From Porites lobata (lineage: Eukaryota; Cnidaria; Anthozoa; Scleractinia; Poritidae): a DNA stretch of 64,000 bases. How positions within the stretch are numbered: position 1 is the first letter of the stretch; each line of letters starts with the position of its first letter. The position numbers and the translations under genes are program-made. Of this stretch, positions 1 through 13,200 are shown piece by piece. The DNA is taken from assembly GCA_942486035.1 (NCBI GenBank), contig CALNXK010000038.1, positions 627,001 to 691,000 on the forward strand, written 5' to 3'. A model generated the notes under the pieces. The model was not told the DNA's origin, made no database searches, and saw nothing but the letters and a program-made list of their open reading frames with translations.

Positions 1-234
1 AGTAAACGCAAGTCGAAAAATATTCACTCTTACAGACGAAGATTACCTAATTTGGGGATGCGTTTACGTTTACGTTTGGCCATTTGATCAATCAGAAGCG
101 AGCATTCAGTCTAGGGCAAAACATTCGTAGACAGATGTAGTGTTAATTGCTCTTTTCAATCTTGTAATGTGTTTCCTTTTTGTTTGCGCACGGCTCCAAC
201 TTCCCAAAATATCATGTGTGTGTTATTTTAATAG

Positions 235-3200
235 GCATAGTCCAGCGAATTCGTCGTGCTACGAGTTACCGTTACAAGCGTGATCGTGAAGGGAGAAGAC
301 AGCTGTCAGCTGACGCACGGCCATTTCACTTCAGTGGCAGCAGCAGCAGTGCTGATGTTGATGATGGTGACTCGTTACCTTATCACCGACAGTCGTTAGG
401 AGAGAGACTTTATCCACGTGTTCATTCCTTACAGCCTGTGAGTACACACCCTCTATCGATGGTCATCATATTGAATGTTGAGAATGGGGACTGATTTACA
501 AAGGGGAACCAGAAACTCCGATTTCCTTTTGGAAAGCTTCAGAAGTTTTATTCTCTCATTAGTCTCCTAAGTAGAGGTTCCTTCTCTCACGTGGACATAT
601 ATACTGGCTGGTTGGTCTTAATGATACACACCCTCGTTGTTTGTTTTGTCATGTAGTAACCATTGTAACACTAGAGGAAGACGTAAGTTTTTTAGGCGTT
701 CATTCGTAATTCTTGCTGTTAGATGAAACGTATAATTCTCATCTAATTTGAACGTCACAACGTACGAACAATGAGCCAAAGAGAGAATTAAAACATACCA
801 AATGCACCTACCCTTTCAGTCTTGGTCAGAATATTTTGCTGTTTTTTTCATGTGACCCCAGTCCCTTGCAAGCAAGATCACTGGCATGCTGTTAGAACTC
901 TCCCCTGCCCAGTTACTGTTACTGTTAGCAAGTGAAGACACCTTGAGGCAAAGAGTAGAAGAAGCTGTAGAACTTCTTCTTGTGTCTGGCAAGTAAGTGT
1001 TATATTCAATTCTCTTATCTTAATTAGTAATAAGCACTAATTCCTCACTGTGATTAGCGAACTGAGCTCAGTTGTTGCGCCAGTGCAGAAGTGAGTTGAG
1101 TGACGCGTGTTACATATAAACCTAGTAAATGGCCATGCGCGGTGGCTCAAAAGGAAGAAGTGCCCAACTGGTGTTTGTGAAGTCATAGGTTCGATTCCTG
1201 TTTGGAGCACCAATATCCTTCTCGTAAACAGCTGTTGTGGTACTGCAATAGAATATTGACAACTTTGCTTCATACTTATTAGATTAACTAGACTCAGCTA
1301 TGATCACTTTGACGGACATTGTACCCACAGACTCTAAACAGCCCTTACTCTTGACATGGGGATTACAACTAGGAACTTAGTTTGCTAAGATATTAATTTT
1401 CCTCTCAGAAAACATAACAGTGAAGGCGAGGATGACACATCCAGCTCTGTGGTGGACCTTGATGATCCTGAGGATGATAGCTCTCCGTTATTTTATCAAC
1501 CGGGTAAAACTGGTTTCTACTCTCCACTCCCTGGCAAGTGTACAGAGGAGAGACTTAACTGCTTCAGAAATGTCGGCAGGTAAGTGGATGCTCATCCTGT
1601 TGGATGGGGCCTCAGTTGCTCAAAGGTTGAATAGCCAGGCGCACCCAACGTCAATTTTCGGAAAATATCTGTTCGGAAGACGATTTGAGATCTAGAATTT
1701 TCGGAACATTTGTTGTCAAATTTCTTGCTTGCCTGCCTCTCCTAGGATTTTTGAGCATCTGAAAAATGGTATAATTGCCCATTTTTAACGGATTTTTACC
1801 CTAAAAAGGTCACCTAGAATTTTCGGGAGCCTTTTTTCTGGCTGAAATTTTCGATCAGATCTCTATAATTTTCGAATCACTAGACTTTCAGCTAGGAAAT
1901 CTGAACAGATGAAAAATTTTGGGGGGATGAAAATATACCTATATCTACTGATTAAATACTAAAATACGTTTAACAATGCTGTGTTTAAGTGGTTTTGAAC
2001 TATATTCTCGTTGGCTGCCCCTGAATAGCGTTATCCACCGTATAACGGTTACGGAAACCAACTGCGTTAACCGCAAGTTAGAGATCTCTCCACTGGATAA
2101 ATCTCTATCTAGTGAATAACTCAATTGGTTTCCCTGGTACTTATTCACTATAGTAGAGATTTAACCAGTGCATAGCACTAGCTACCTTTTGAACTGCTAG
2201 GGCTAGGTTTAACCTAGTAAAACAACTTTCTATTTCAAGAGCTGAAGCCATTTATAGATTATTTGTTTCTAAGATGTGTTAATGAATACTTTTAGTTTGA
2301 CTTTCTGAATAAAGATTCACGATTCCCTGTCTTTCCTGATGATATTGATAGCGGGTGAATAACTCTTATTCGCACCTTTTATGTTAACAACGAGGCGTGG
2401 ATCGCTTATTTTGTTCATTTATTTTCAGGATCATGGGATTATGTCTTTTACAAAATGAACTATGCCCAATCAACCTCAACAGACATGTCATCAAACACAT
2501 CCTTTCCAGACGGGTATGTAACGTGTCATACCAAATCCCTAGCTGTATAGACTAAGTTGTTGTTGTTGATGATGATGATGATGATGATGATTATGTACTC
2601 ACTGTTTGTCTTTTCTTTGGCCAAGGGCCAACAGTTAATGTTAGAAATCAGCGCAACTTACAGATAAGCTAGGTATCTGCTAACAGTTTACTGACTAATC
2701 TGTAGATTGTGCGCGAAATGCATGGTTTCCAAGAGCAGTGCCAAACTGTGTTCCACGCGATCATCCTCGATTATATGAGATACCGCAAAAAAACTCATCC
2801 AATAATTCACTTATATTTGAGCTCCTCAATGTTTCTTAGATCGGTTGGCACGATCTGGCCTTTTTTGACCCTATGCTGTATGAAAGCCTACGAAAGCTGA
2901 TTATGGAAGCGTCATCTCCAAATGCTGTAGACACATTCAAGAGCCTCGACCTAACATTTAGTGTGCAGATGACAGCTGAAGAAGGCGATGGTCAAGTAGA
3001 GTTGGTAAAAGGCGGGAAAAACATTGCGGTATGTCCGTCCAATGTCCATGACTATGTGCGCCTTTATGCTGAGCAGAGGATGCTGGGAAGCAACGCAAAA
3101 GTTCTTCAGGTAGGAAACTGGATCACCCACTTTATCCTCCAGCCTTGACCCTTGTTGCGGTTCATTGCACCTCTTTAATCTATTATAACTACCAGTTTAT

Positions 3201-4524
3201 CTACTAATGGAAAAGAATAATAAAAAAGCAGAACAACGACCAGCTTTATTTTCATCTTAGAGTACACTGACATCCCCAATAAAAGCGAACGCTTGCACTG
3301 TCGTAAAACTACATGGAAAAGAGAAGTGTTAATGTTGTGGTTGAATTTTATGCTTGATTCAAGTTTAATTTTCCTAATTTTTTCGGTATAGTAATTTGTG
3401 ATAACTATAGAGCTTGAAACATAAAACAGGAAGATTTGAACCAAGGAAAGATTCAACAGAAACACAAATAGTAGCAAATTGTCTTTTTGCCTTCATGCGT
3501 TTTACTTAAGGAAAAGTGGAAAGTGTGTAATTTGGGAATGGAAGGTGCTACAGCTCTGTTGTGAGATAGCGCTGAACTCAGGTGTGTTGTTTTGCAGGCT
3601 CTTCGCAGTGGTGTGTTGGATGTGGTGCCTTTATCAGCATTTGACAATCTAACAGCTGAAGATTTTCGCCTTCTTTTGAATGGATGCGGTGAAGTCAACG
3701 TACAACAGCTGACGAGTTACACTTCATTTAATGACGAAACAGGAGGTTTGTTACACGTCTACACGCAAAGCCCTTTGTTCTGTTGATATGTTTCGAAATA
3801 TTGAATTCACTTCCTTGTACCCCTGCTTTAATTTAAAATGAAATCGATGCATTATATTTGCTGTTTCTTTCTTTTCATAGGGGCTGGAGCTGAAAAGCTG
3901 CTCAAATTTAAGAAGTGGTTCTGGTCAATAGTTGAGAAAATGACCAGTGCTGATAGACAGGACTTGGTAAGCACCACATCTCTGTTGAAGCAGTTTAATG
4001 CTATCTTTAATCATAATTAGAATGGTCTAACAGTTGATTTGTTTCATGTACTATTGAATCATCTGAGACGTTAATAGTAGCCTTCACTAAGAAATGCAGA
4101 GATAGATGTAGTGAAGTGACCGCATATTGTTAAGTTAAGCTTTGAACTGCATTGTTTAAAATCTCAAAATCTTCGCTATTACCACAAAAAGTAAATATGC
4201 AAGTTTAGTTCTTTTCCAGGACCGTAGTCGTAATTTACATAGAAAGCCACTGAGTGACTGACAGTTTGTGTTACTGTACCTTATTTTTAATGTTCCTTTC
4301 TTTCTTTGAAGGTGTACTTTTGGACCTCAAGCCCGGCGTTGCCTGCAAGCGAGGAGGGGTTTCAGCCTAAACCTTCAGTGACAGTCAAACCAGCCCATGA
4401 TCATCAGTTACCTACAGCAAACACATGTATTTCTCGACTCTACATTCCACTGTATTCTTCTCGTGCCATTCTCAAAAGCAAACTACTATTGGCCATCAAG
4501 ACTAAAACCTTTGGATTCGTTTAG
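235..4524 (+). CDS. UBR5: UBR5 E3 ubiquitin ligase, C-terminal part (MLLE and HECT domains), 5' partial
   Basis: Ubiquitin-protein ligase of the UBR5/EDD/hyd family, which transfers ubiquitin to N-degron and other substrates, mainly in the nucleus. Coding exons: 235-437 (acceptor at 241 also possible), 862-992, 1409-1579, 2429-2513, 2840-3109, 3598-3745, 3881-3966, 4312-4524; all junctions are GT-AG and keep frame. Exon 862-992 encodes the PABC/MLLE helix bundle (KITGMLLELSP). Exon 1409-1579 starts the HECT region after an acidic stretch (FYQPGKTGFYSP). Later exons give FRLLLNGCGEVNVQ and KFKKWFWSIVEKM. The last exon carries LPTANTCISRLYIPLYSS with the catalytic cysteine codon at 4426-4428, and ends in KTKTFGFV and TAG, the normal UBR5 C-terminus. 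The UBR box and N-terminus lie upstream of the window. Identity is very secure; the first acceptor is the only uncertain boundary. Confidence 0.96.
1132..1212 (+). repeat. Degenerate tRNA-like (SINE head) remnant in UBR5 intron
   Basis: About 80 bases contain a B-box-like GGTTCGATTCCTG (1189-1201) followed by GGAGCACCA, and a weak A-box-like GGTGGCTCA. Stems do not pair as in a functional tRNA, so this looks like a decayed tRNA-derived SINE or tRNA pseudogene. It sits in the intron between the MLLE exon and the first HECT exon. Confidence 0.45.
1625..2250. repeat. Intron filled with decayed dispersed repeats
   Basis: The stretch 1640-1930 repeats the phrase 'attttcgg' with poly-T runs. The stretch 1960-2200 contains 'gttatccaccg', 'ccactggataaatctctatc' and 'ttttgaact' motifs also present in the inverted-repeat element at 12461-12603, so it is probably an old divergent copy of that family. 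No coding exon is visible here. Confidence 0.4.
2558..2592 (+). repeat. (GTT)n/(GAT)n microsatellite
   Basis: A short run of GTT triplets passes directly into about ten GAT triplets inside a UBR5 intron. Confidence 0.8.
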
Positions 4525-5310
4525 AAGTATATAAAGAGAGATAGTGCTGATATTCTTAACTATGCAGACGAATTCAAGCTTTTTGATCATTTATTAGGAC
4601 ATGTCTCTGCTTTTATATATCGTGATCTGCGCAATTTTTGTTTTGTAAATTAAGGCTACTATGCCGTGCGTGTAGTTGTTGGGTAGTATTATTTTGAACC
4701 AAACTCCTTATTACTTTTGTAAAGCTTAATAGCAATTCGTTTGATTGCTGATCAGCTGTAGAGTATCAGATTCCGGGTATGACAATTCACGCGCTCTACG
4801 TCTGAAAGCCATTTACCTCATATTGTCGCGGAAACCTGAAAGTCTTGTCCATGTGGCAAGTAATAATATCGACTACAACAAAACAACAAGAACTTTTTAT
4901 CCACAAAATCATGTATTTCGTACTGAACCGCAAAATATGTGTATCTGCAGATATTGCAAGAAAAAAAGTGTATAGAGAGGGGGAACTTTCAAATTCAATG
5001 TTTAGACTGCAGCTGTATATGCGTGATTAATCAGTTATTTCAATATTGTATAAATGGCAGGGAGTGTCAACATGGTCATCCTTAAGCAAGAAAAAATCTA
5101 AGAGTTGTCGATGAATTGCTGTTTTTAGTTTATATTTGCGTAATAAATTAAACGATGAAAGTTTCACTTTTTGGTGTCAGTACAAAAAAAACGACTTATT
5201 CCGTTGCTGTGTTGGCTAATATTGAATGGAAAAGGTGCCAGCCTTGAAAATGTATTGTTGTAATGGTTTGTACTACAGGCGAAAGTGAATAAACTGGAGA
5301 TATTTGACTG
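4525..5310 (+). other. UBR5 3' untranslated region with two candidate poly(A) signals
   Basis: After the UBR5 stop codon the sequence is AT-rich with no open frame of interest. AATAAA occurs at 5142-5147 and 5288-5293. The second is followed by GT-rich sequence (ttgactgacaggagatttcttgttag), so cleavage near 5310 is plausible. This is inferred from motifs only. Confidence 0.5.
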
Positions 5311-6145
5311 ACAGGAGATTTCTTGTTAGTAGTATAGGGCGCGTCGAATTATCCACCCTTTTTTGCGGGGCAATCTTGGTAATTTGTAGGGGGAATACAT
5401 CAACATAACGTCACCTACTATTTTAGTTGGTTTAACCGGTTTGACAAGTTTTAGATCGTTCCAGTTTTTACGCGTGTGTACGTCACTTCCTTGTTCGGTA
5501 TTTCGGTTATGATATCACCCGTGACTTAAATGTTCCAGTTCCGGTTCAGTGATTTTCGGCGCCCAAAATATGCATATTAATGAAGGCAAATGTATCAATT
5601 TAGGGTCAGCTTAAGATCGATATTAGAAAGCTCAAGCATCCACGACGACAACGAAAACGTCAAAAAGCAATTAGTTTTATGAACAAAACAACGGCTCTGC
5701 ACGTGCATCACCTTTTTTTAGTACATTTCTTTGACGTCCACAACACAGCCTTATATGTATACCCCTGGTATGACTACCCATGGATCTGTTGTTTCTCGTG
5801 CCGTCAAAATATTTATTTCTGCCTTCTTCGCGGGCTCATTCGTCAGAAATGACATTTTACGTGGTCATCCTAGCCATGCAAAGATCTAGCCATTTGCAGG
5901 GCAAAGGCAGTACCTTCATTTCTAAGTTATTTTAATTAAAAAACCTAAAAGCCACCTTTTGCCAATTTTTTTTCCACCTGATTTTACACTAAATAGCCAG
6001 ATTCGGTTGTTTCATGCATAAAAGTGGATTTTTCAAAAAAAGCTTAGAAATTTGCTAACGACCTTGAGTAATGATCCGGCCCGCGGGATCTCCCGCTCTG
6101 CAGGCAAGCGCTCCACCGACTTAGCTAATCCTCTGCGTGGAATCC
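5311..6145. other. Intergenic sequence without recognisable genes
   Basis: Between the UBR5 3' end and the repeat cluster I see no exon-like segment. Around 6070-6145 the minus strand has an A-box-like TTAGCTAAGTCGGTGGAGCG but only a poor B box, so it is likely a truncated tRNA-derived SINE. Confidence 0.4.
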
Positions 6146-6149
6146 TTAA

Positions 6150-6520
6150 GGCTGGTTTTCACTAATAAGCGGAGTCGGAAGAAAATGGAAACGTTCTGAT
6201 TCTTCCAACTCCGATTCCGTCGAGCTTATGACTCCGCTTACAACTCCCGGGGAGGGGGGGGTACTCCTGGTAATTCTTCGTGGGGGTGTGCAGCCCGGTT
6301 CTTCAAATCCTGACCTGAACAAAACAGGCAAAGTGTATACCCGTTTTCAGACCAAAACGGCGCAAAAACCCAACCCGATGGGGCGACACATACCTATATG
6401 GCTTATACAAGGGAGTACCCCACCCAGGTTACGACTTCCATTTTTCATTTTCACCAGGTCATAAGCGCTCTTCCGACTCCGCTTACGAATCCGACTCCGT
6501 CGTGAATTCTTTTGCCATTT
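6150..6520. repeat. Nested repeats: 'actccgcttac' element interrupted by a C/G-ended MITE
   Basis: Flanking blocks rich in 'gactccgcttac' and 'ggagtcggaag' (6165-6240 and 6455-6500) are separated by a 183-bp element at 6246-6428. That element begins CCCGGGGAGGGGGGGGTACT, ends GGGAGTACCCCACCCAGG, and is bracketed by TTACAACT (6238-6245) and TTACGACT (6429-6436), an 8-bp target duplication with one difference. It resembles the elements at 9692, 17741 and 21053. Confidence 0.6.
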
Positions 6521-6633
6521 CCTTGACGTCTGTCGTTAGTGCTACACCTTAGTACAGTCCATCGCAACTGTTACATGTAATATATTTTGGAGAGGAACGT
6601 TGCGTGACGATTCAAATAATGGCTTCGTTAAAT

Positions 6634-6724
6634 ACTAGCCTGCGTGGCAGGCGTTCGAGACCCACGCGCCCCACGCGCTCTCGCGCGCCCAAATTCCCCC
6701 TTAACGCCTGCCACGCAGGCTAGT
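6634..6724. repeat. 91-bp foldback element (inverted repeat)
   Basis: ACTAGCCTGCGTGGCAGGCG plus TT at the left is mirrored by AACGCCTGCCACGCAGGCTAGT at the right, giving a perfect 22-bp inverted repeat around a CG-rich core (cacgcgccccacgcgctctcgcgcgc). No coding potential. It looks like a small palindromic MITE. Confidence 0.8.
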
Positions 6725-6726
6725 TG

Positions 6727-7050
6727 AATACCGTAAAATTCCGAAAATAAGCCCCGGGGCTTATATTTTTCAAAGGCCCTTTTTGAGGGGCTTGATTTTT
6801 GGAGGGACTTAGATTCGGAGGGGCTTATGCACGGAGGGAAATTTGCGTTACAAAATCGGTTGGGCTAGATTGTAGTAGAAAGGAAATTTACCATTTTTGC
6901 TTTTTTTTACTTTGTATTCGAGGGCAAATTCCAAGTACAAGGCCCCCGGGGGGCCTATATTCGGAGGGGCAATTTAACGGAGGGTTTTTTGCGTTACGAT
7001 TTTGGGGGGCTTATATTTGGAGGGGCTTATACATGGAGGGGCTGTATTTG
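6727..7050. repeat. C/G-rich repeat just upstream of UCP4
   Basis: Contains 'gccccggggcttat', then several copies of 'ggaggggcttat' and 'tgcgttac', in two blocks (6750-6850 and 6950-7050). It looks like a dispersed repeat with internal tandem structure. It ends about 170 bp before the UCP4 start codon and so overlaps the likely promoter region of that gene. Confidence 0.6.
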
Positions 7051-7222
7051 CTCTTCGATTGGTATGTGACATAATTATTTGTCGTTTGTGTGACACACAG
7101 AATGTGGCACACCCCCAGGACGCCCTCGGACCTTCCTATTTCCAGTGTCAGCGGTCTTTTGTCCCATGGTATAAAGTCGAATCGTCCCTGCTAGTTTGTC
7201 AAGTTTCGCTGTGTCATGTTAT

Positions 7223-10200
7223 ATGATGGCTGAGGGAATCAACAGTTTTGCGTACAAATACTGCTTGTCTTCTCTTGCCGCCACTGTTGCAGAGACAGGT
7301 ATAAATAGTGTTGGTTGTCATATCTTTAAGAGACAAGTTAGAATACTTACGTGGCACATATCACATGATATTATCTGATCGTGCTGCTTCTGCAGGGGAA
7401 ACACTCTTCGAGCCACAACAGTGTTTTCAACTAAAGACTTGAATTTATTTACTCCAATTCTAAACCTCGACTAGCTGTGAAATTATGTTTTTTAATAAAT
7501 CATATATATAGATATCTACATGGAAATTTCAAAGATTATTTTTTCAAGTCTAATCCTGAATTGTTGAACGAGAACCTAGAATTGAATTAAAACCGACCTT
7601 TGATCTTCACGTTTAGTGTAAATTAAATTCTATACTTTGTTGACTAACAACGCTTTCTTTCAATATCAAGTTAGTTTATAGTTAGTCGTATCGGTAAAAG
7701 TTAATCGTTCATGAATCTAATCATATTGCTTTTCAAGAATTGAAATAATATTTTGTGGTTATGGGGACAAACAAGTTAAATGTTTAATGTTTCTTTAAAA
7801 AAAGGTTGAAAATATAAATTTATAATGTGTTAAGTTTTCTTCCTTTGTTCTTTTAAAGAGACTCACTCAAATAAACGAACAATAAAAGTCACTTCAAGTT
7901 TATTTCATGTCAAGTTAACAGCTGCGAGCCATAACTCAATCAACAGTTTACTAGAAAAGAAGAAGAATAGAACATTTTCACGTGATGTGACATTCTTTAT
8001 ATGAACCTTATTTTTAACTACTGTTTATTTGGAAAGACTTTAAATTAAGAACTTTATATCAACAATTCATATGATTATGATTTGCAAGTGACAAGGTCCA
8101 GGCTCTGAGGTTTAATATAGAATATTGTTCCTTGGACTCAAAACTTGTCAGAGAATACAGGCTGTTTTTCTTTTTATTTTGTGTAACAGTGCTATATTTT
8201 CACTTAATGCAAGAATGCTGTTTTATAAAGCAGGTGGCGTCCCACTACATTGCTTGCAGCTCTCTTGCATTGAGCTTTTAATTTGAGTTTTTAATTACAT
8301 CACCAACCAGCTGTGCACAGCGTTGGTACTCTTAAAAATTTAAATGTGTCCATCTTTGGCATGCCTTCTAAAACCTTCATCCTATTTCACAACAAAATTT
8401 TTGAATTCCCCCACTGTGTTTCAGACTAGACCATTGGAGCATGTTCAGGCACATATAATTTCCCAGATAGTCTGGATCAGAAAAAACCTTTGTAAACATT
8501 AATTTTGAGAAGGACTTCACATTGCACTCAAAGTGCTCTTCTTAAGACATTAGTAAAAGTAAAGAAGAATATGAGCCTTCTCAAATCACACTCTTTTTCA
8601 GACTGTAACAGTTAAAAGCTTAAAAACCATACCCCTTGATGCTGTAAATAACTGCACAGCTGAAAAAAGGGAGTGCTCTACCGATCCTCCACCGTTCCGT
8701 AGTCTCCTATGCAGACATTCTTGGGGCTTTGTCATCCATTCCTCGTCTGTGTAGCAGACTTACCCTAGCTGGGTCTGGTGAACCCTTTAAACCACATGCT
8801 AGACCAATAAATGATTGCTTTTGTCATTAAATCCCTTCATACAAACAAATCTCCCATGATAATAAAACAAATGTAAGTAAACTCCCAAGATGTGAGGATA
8901 CCATTTTTGCCTACAGAAAGGGATATGTTACAGTTGTTAGATAGTAAGACTGGTGGTTGCATTTTGCTCATTTACAGACTACTTTGCTGAAATTTTGACA
9001 TTATTTTTGAATTTTATTTTTTATAAGTGACCTTTCCTCTCGATATCACCAAGACCCGTCTTCAGATTCAAGGAGAAAGGGCATCGACTGTTTCTTCCAC
9101 AACAGCAACAAATGTCCCTTACCGGGGTATGGTAAGGACAGCAGTGGGTATAGGTGAGTATACTGAAGCTACAGCCAGAGGTAGAAACAATATTTCTAAA
9201 AATTACACCAGAATTATAAGTGGTATGGATATATTTCAGTCATATACTTTAAATGTGAAGATAACACAGTGTTTAAGAAAAGCAGATTGGATGAATATTG
9301 CTTAATGGCACAGTATTAATTAAAAGTGTGATCTTCATTGTTTTGTGGACAGTTGAAGAGGAAGGATTGGTTAATCTCTGGAGTGGTGTTACACCTGCAA
9401 TATTAAGACATGTTGGTAAGTTTATCTCACCAAACACTATGACGTTATTTTTTTCCTATCCTGCATCAGCTCACTGTAAATATAAGAATTAAACCTTCCA
9501 CCAATAAGTTCTCTGGGCAGATGTCCATACATTTTCTTGAAATATTTGTTGAGAGAATCTGTTAAAAAGATCAAGCAACCTTTCAGCTTGGAATTGACAG
9601 ATTTATACCTTCTGTTGTGTGGGTTTCAAACAACGAATAAATATTAAGAAAAATTGATGTTAGTCACCCTTAGGACTTGAAGGGTCAATGGCCCGGGGGG
9701 GGGGGGACTTCCTTATAAGAGGCTAATGGGAATGTGCCGCTCGATGGGATTGACAACTGGGTTGACTATAATGGGGTCGCATTTTCAATAGTGTTACTAG
9801 AATGGGGTCGCACATTTTCGGATTTTTTGGGGTAAGACAGTTCTTTATATAATTAGCAAACGCACTAGAATGTTTGTATTTTAGGTTAAAAAAAAGTGTT
9901 TTTCATTCCATTTAAAAAATGGGTCAATTCATAAAAATAGAAAGTGATTAAGTTGGGATCATAAAAATTACATATTTGCCCAAAAGTGACTAAGATGGGT
10001 TCTATAATTGGCCACAAAATAGACTATAATGGGGTAGTCATGTTGCTGAGAGCCCAGTGGCACATACCCTGCAAAAATTAACCCAAGTACTCCCCCGGGG
10101 TTAATGGATCTGATCAAGAAGGACTTCACTGAAATGGTGAAATAATAATTATCAGAGTATACTCATAAAATGAGTGCAATTTTTATTGTCTACTGACTTA

Positions 10201-13200
10201 ACTTCAACACAACCATAACTCTCATACCTTGAATGCAGACTATAATATGACTACTGTTTTACTCAAATAAACTCTGCTTCTATTGAGCACACCCAAGAAT
10301 GAGCACTGAATTTAGAACAAAAAAGTTACTTATAATAAGTTCCGACCGTTGAATAAGTGGAATTCATGCGTTGATCGTAATTCGTCCCTTAGTTTACACT
10401 GGTTCAAGAATGACTGCATATGAATTTTTGCGGAACAAAGTTTTACGAAGAAATGCTGATGGGAGATTTTCTTTATGGTATGTAATTATAGTCAGGTGAC
10501 AGGTTATGCAGAGCTTACTGGTTTTTTGGCTTGGTTTCTATGGACTAATTTATTCCTAGAGTGGTTTCTTTTTGTAAAAGGTGGGTAGGAAGAATAGATT
10601 TCCTCCATCCAAATATGCCACTAATTGTTTTCTCTGTTGTACTGACTCGCTGCCCCATGTGCAAAACTAGTTCAGTGCAAAAAGCAGCATAATGTCATGA
10701 TGGGGGTTCAAAACCGGCTACTTTGGATTCCTTGGTGTTATTAACTTTGTTGCCCTGTGATACCACGGCAGAATTAGCTCAGTTGGTAGAGTGCTTGACT
10801 GCAGAGCAGGAGGTCACGGCTTCGATTCTCTGGGTCAGACCAATACTCAGGGTCTTAAAACAACTGAGAAATGAAGGTAATACCTTTGCCCTGCAAATGG
10901 CTAGACCTTCGCGTGGCTTGGATGACCATGTAAAATGGTGCTCCCATCTCCAGTATGAGGTATTAATATAGTGGTTCCAATTAGCACTTTTGTGCTAGAT
11001 ACATTGACACTCAAATAAAGTGCATATATATATACCTTTAATTATGAGACAGTGTAAACATGAAGTAAAACTTTTGATGCTTAATAGGTGTTCCTCTGTT
11101 CAGTTTGAGGAGCTCCTCTAGGACTAGCTCTGGCTAAGCAGGAGCTCTGTTATAACAGCTAGTAAAGGATTTCTTATTATAAATTTCTATAGGAAATCAG
11201 TAATAGCAGGGATGACGGCTGGTGCATTTGGACAGTTTATTGCCAGTCCAACTGATCTAGTCAAGGTTCAGATGCAGATGGAAGGCAAGAGAGTTCTTAT
11301 AGAAGGGAGACAACCTAGGTATGTAGCTCATAGTACTTGCTAAGGTTGTCTTTCAAAGGGTACTAAAAATTTATAATTTATTATACAATCAATCTTCTTA
11401 ATGAATATAGATGTTACAGGGATGAAGTCAAGTGTCCATTGGGGCTGTCAGAAACGGCCGGGAGGAGGAAAATCCCTCGGCCACTATGAGCATGAACCTC
11501 AGCTCAGCCTCATGGAAAACAAAAGGAAATATAGAACCAAGCTCAGCTGTTCAAATACTTGCCAGGGATCAAGAACTGTCTTTGATGTACTGTTGTTTGT
11601 ATTATGGAGGTGTCTGCAGTGAAGAGAAGTGCAACTGCATTTCGCCACTCTAAAGGGGTAGATCAAGGAAAATGTAGCCTCCTCCGACGCCTCCTCCACA
11701 GGCAACTTCTATTGTAACAGTTGCACTGACTATGAGAAGTGTGAGAGTGAGAAAATGAGAAAAGAATTGGAGGAGGAGTCACAGTCACTCCCCAATCTTC
11801 CACCCCTTCTCTAAAACAGGAAAGTGATGCATGCAGAGGAGTCTGTTAAGGATGTTGGCTTTGGGGGAGATCGGATAAATTTTGGGGGAAGAGGTCAGTA
11901 TCTGAAGTGGGGAGGGTACAAAGGTAGCTGGGGACCTCACCTGAGTTGTACCCCAAGTTTAATGAGTTTAAGAGGATTTGATAATCTGAAATGTGTTGCA
12001 GTAACATCTGGAGGTGAAACTAAAAATGTAAGGCTCACCTTGTAGTTATGGATAATAGTCCTTTTATTCTTAGACTGTAACTCATGATGTCAAGAAGTGC
12101 AAATTTTAATGCTATAAATGTTTATTCCATGTAAGCATGATTTATTTTTCACATTTTCTAGAAACTAATGTAACGTTAATTCAATACCTTCCTAGGGTTC
12201 ATAACACCAAACATGCTTTTTTAAACATCATCAATAAACATGGAGTGCGAGGTCTTTGGAAAGGATGGGCTCCCAATGTACAAAGAGCAGCTCTAGTAAA
12301 CATGGGAGGTAAGCTGACACCTTAGTTATAATCCTTGTAATTACACAACTTTATTCATTCATTTCTGTAGAAAAACTTTAAAAGGAAAACAAAGTCAATT
12401 TGTGGTAGTGTTTGTCAGTGATCCAAATTTTGTGGTAGCTCAGCGTACATCTGTCCTTCAGGCCCCAGTTGTTCAAACATTGGATAGCACTGTCCACGGG
12501 ATAAATCACTATCCAATGGACATGTTGGGGAAACCAATACACTATCCACCGGATAGAGATTTTTCCGGTCAATAGCATAATCCACTTTTTGAACAAAGGG
12601 GCCAGTTGGTGAGATGTATATGTAGGAGATAATTAGGACACCTTGTCTGATTGATGACATTTCTCTTTAGCCCACTGAGGTATTTTCAGTTCCTTTCTTT
12701 CGCTGTTAAATGTTTTTAATACGATTGTTTAATTTTTTTATCAACAGATTTGACAACTTATGATACTGTAAAACATTTACTACTCAATCACACAAGTTTA
12801 CAAGACAATTGGGTCACTCACACAATTTCAAGGTCTGCATGTTCTAATATTTCCTGAAAATTGCATTTAATCAGCTCTTTGAACTTTTTAAATTTAGTTT
12901 GTAAATATGGGCATTGCTTCTATGAGTTAATGCTAGCGAGGAAGAATGTAAACAATGACGTCAGCAAGAGTTGCCTATTGTAGCTGAAAGGTTTTGGCCA
13001 TGAATATTGCAACCAAGACACAAAGTGAATGGATAATAAATCTGTGCTGTTTGAAAAATTCATTTTTCAGTGGTTGTGCAGGGCTGATTGCTGCAACCAT
13101 CAGTACTCCAGCAGACGTTGTAAAAACAAGAATTATGAATAATCCAAAAGTGTACAGAGGGAGTCTTGACTGCTTCATGTGTGCTGTATGTATATTATGA

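Noticed and set aside
10767..10850. Functional tRNA gene
   Set aside because: A and B boxes are present, but acceptor and anticodon stems do not pair, and the same unit with a 200-bp body recurs at 41641, so it is a SINE.
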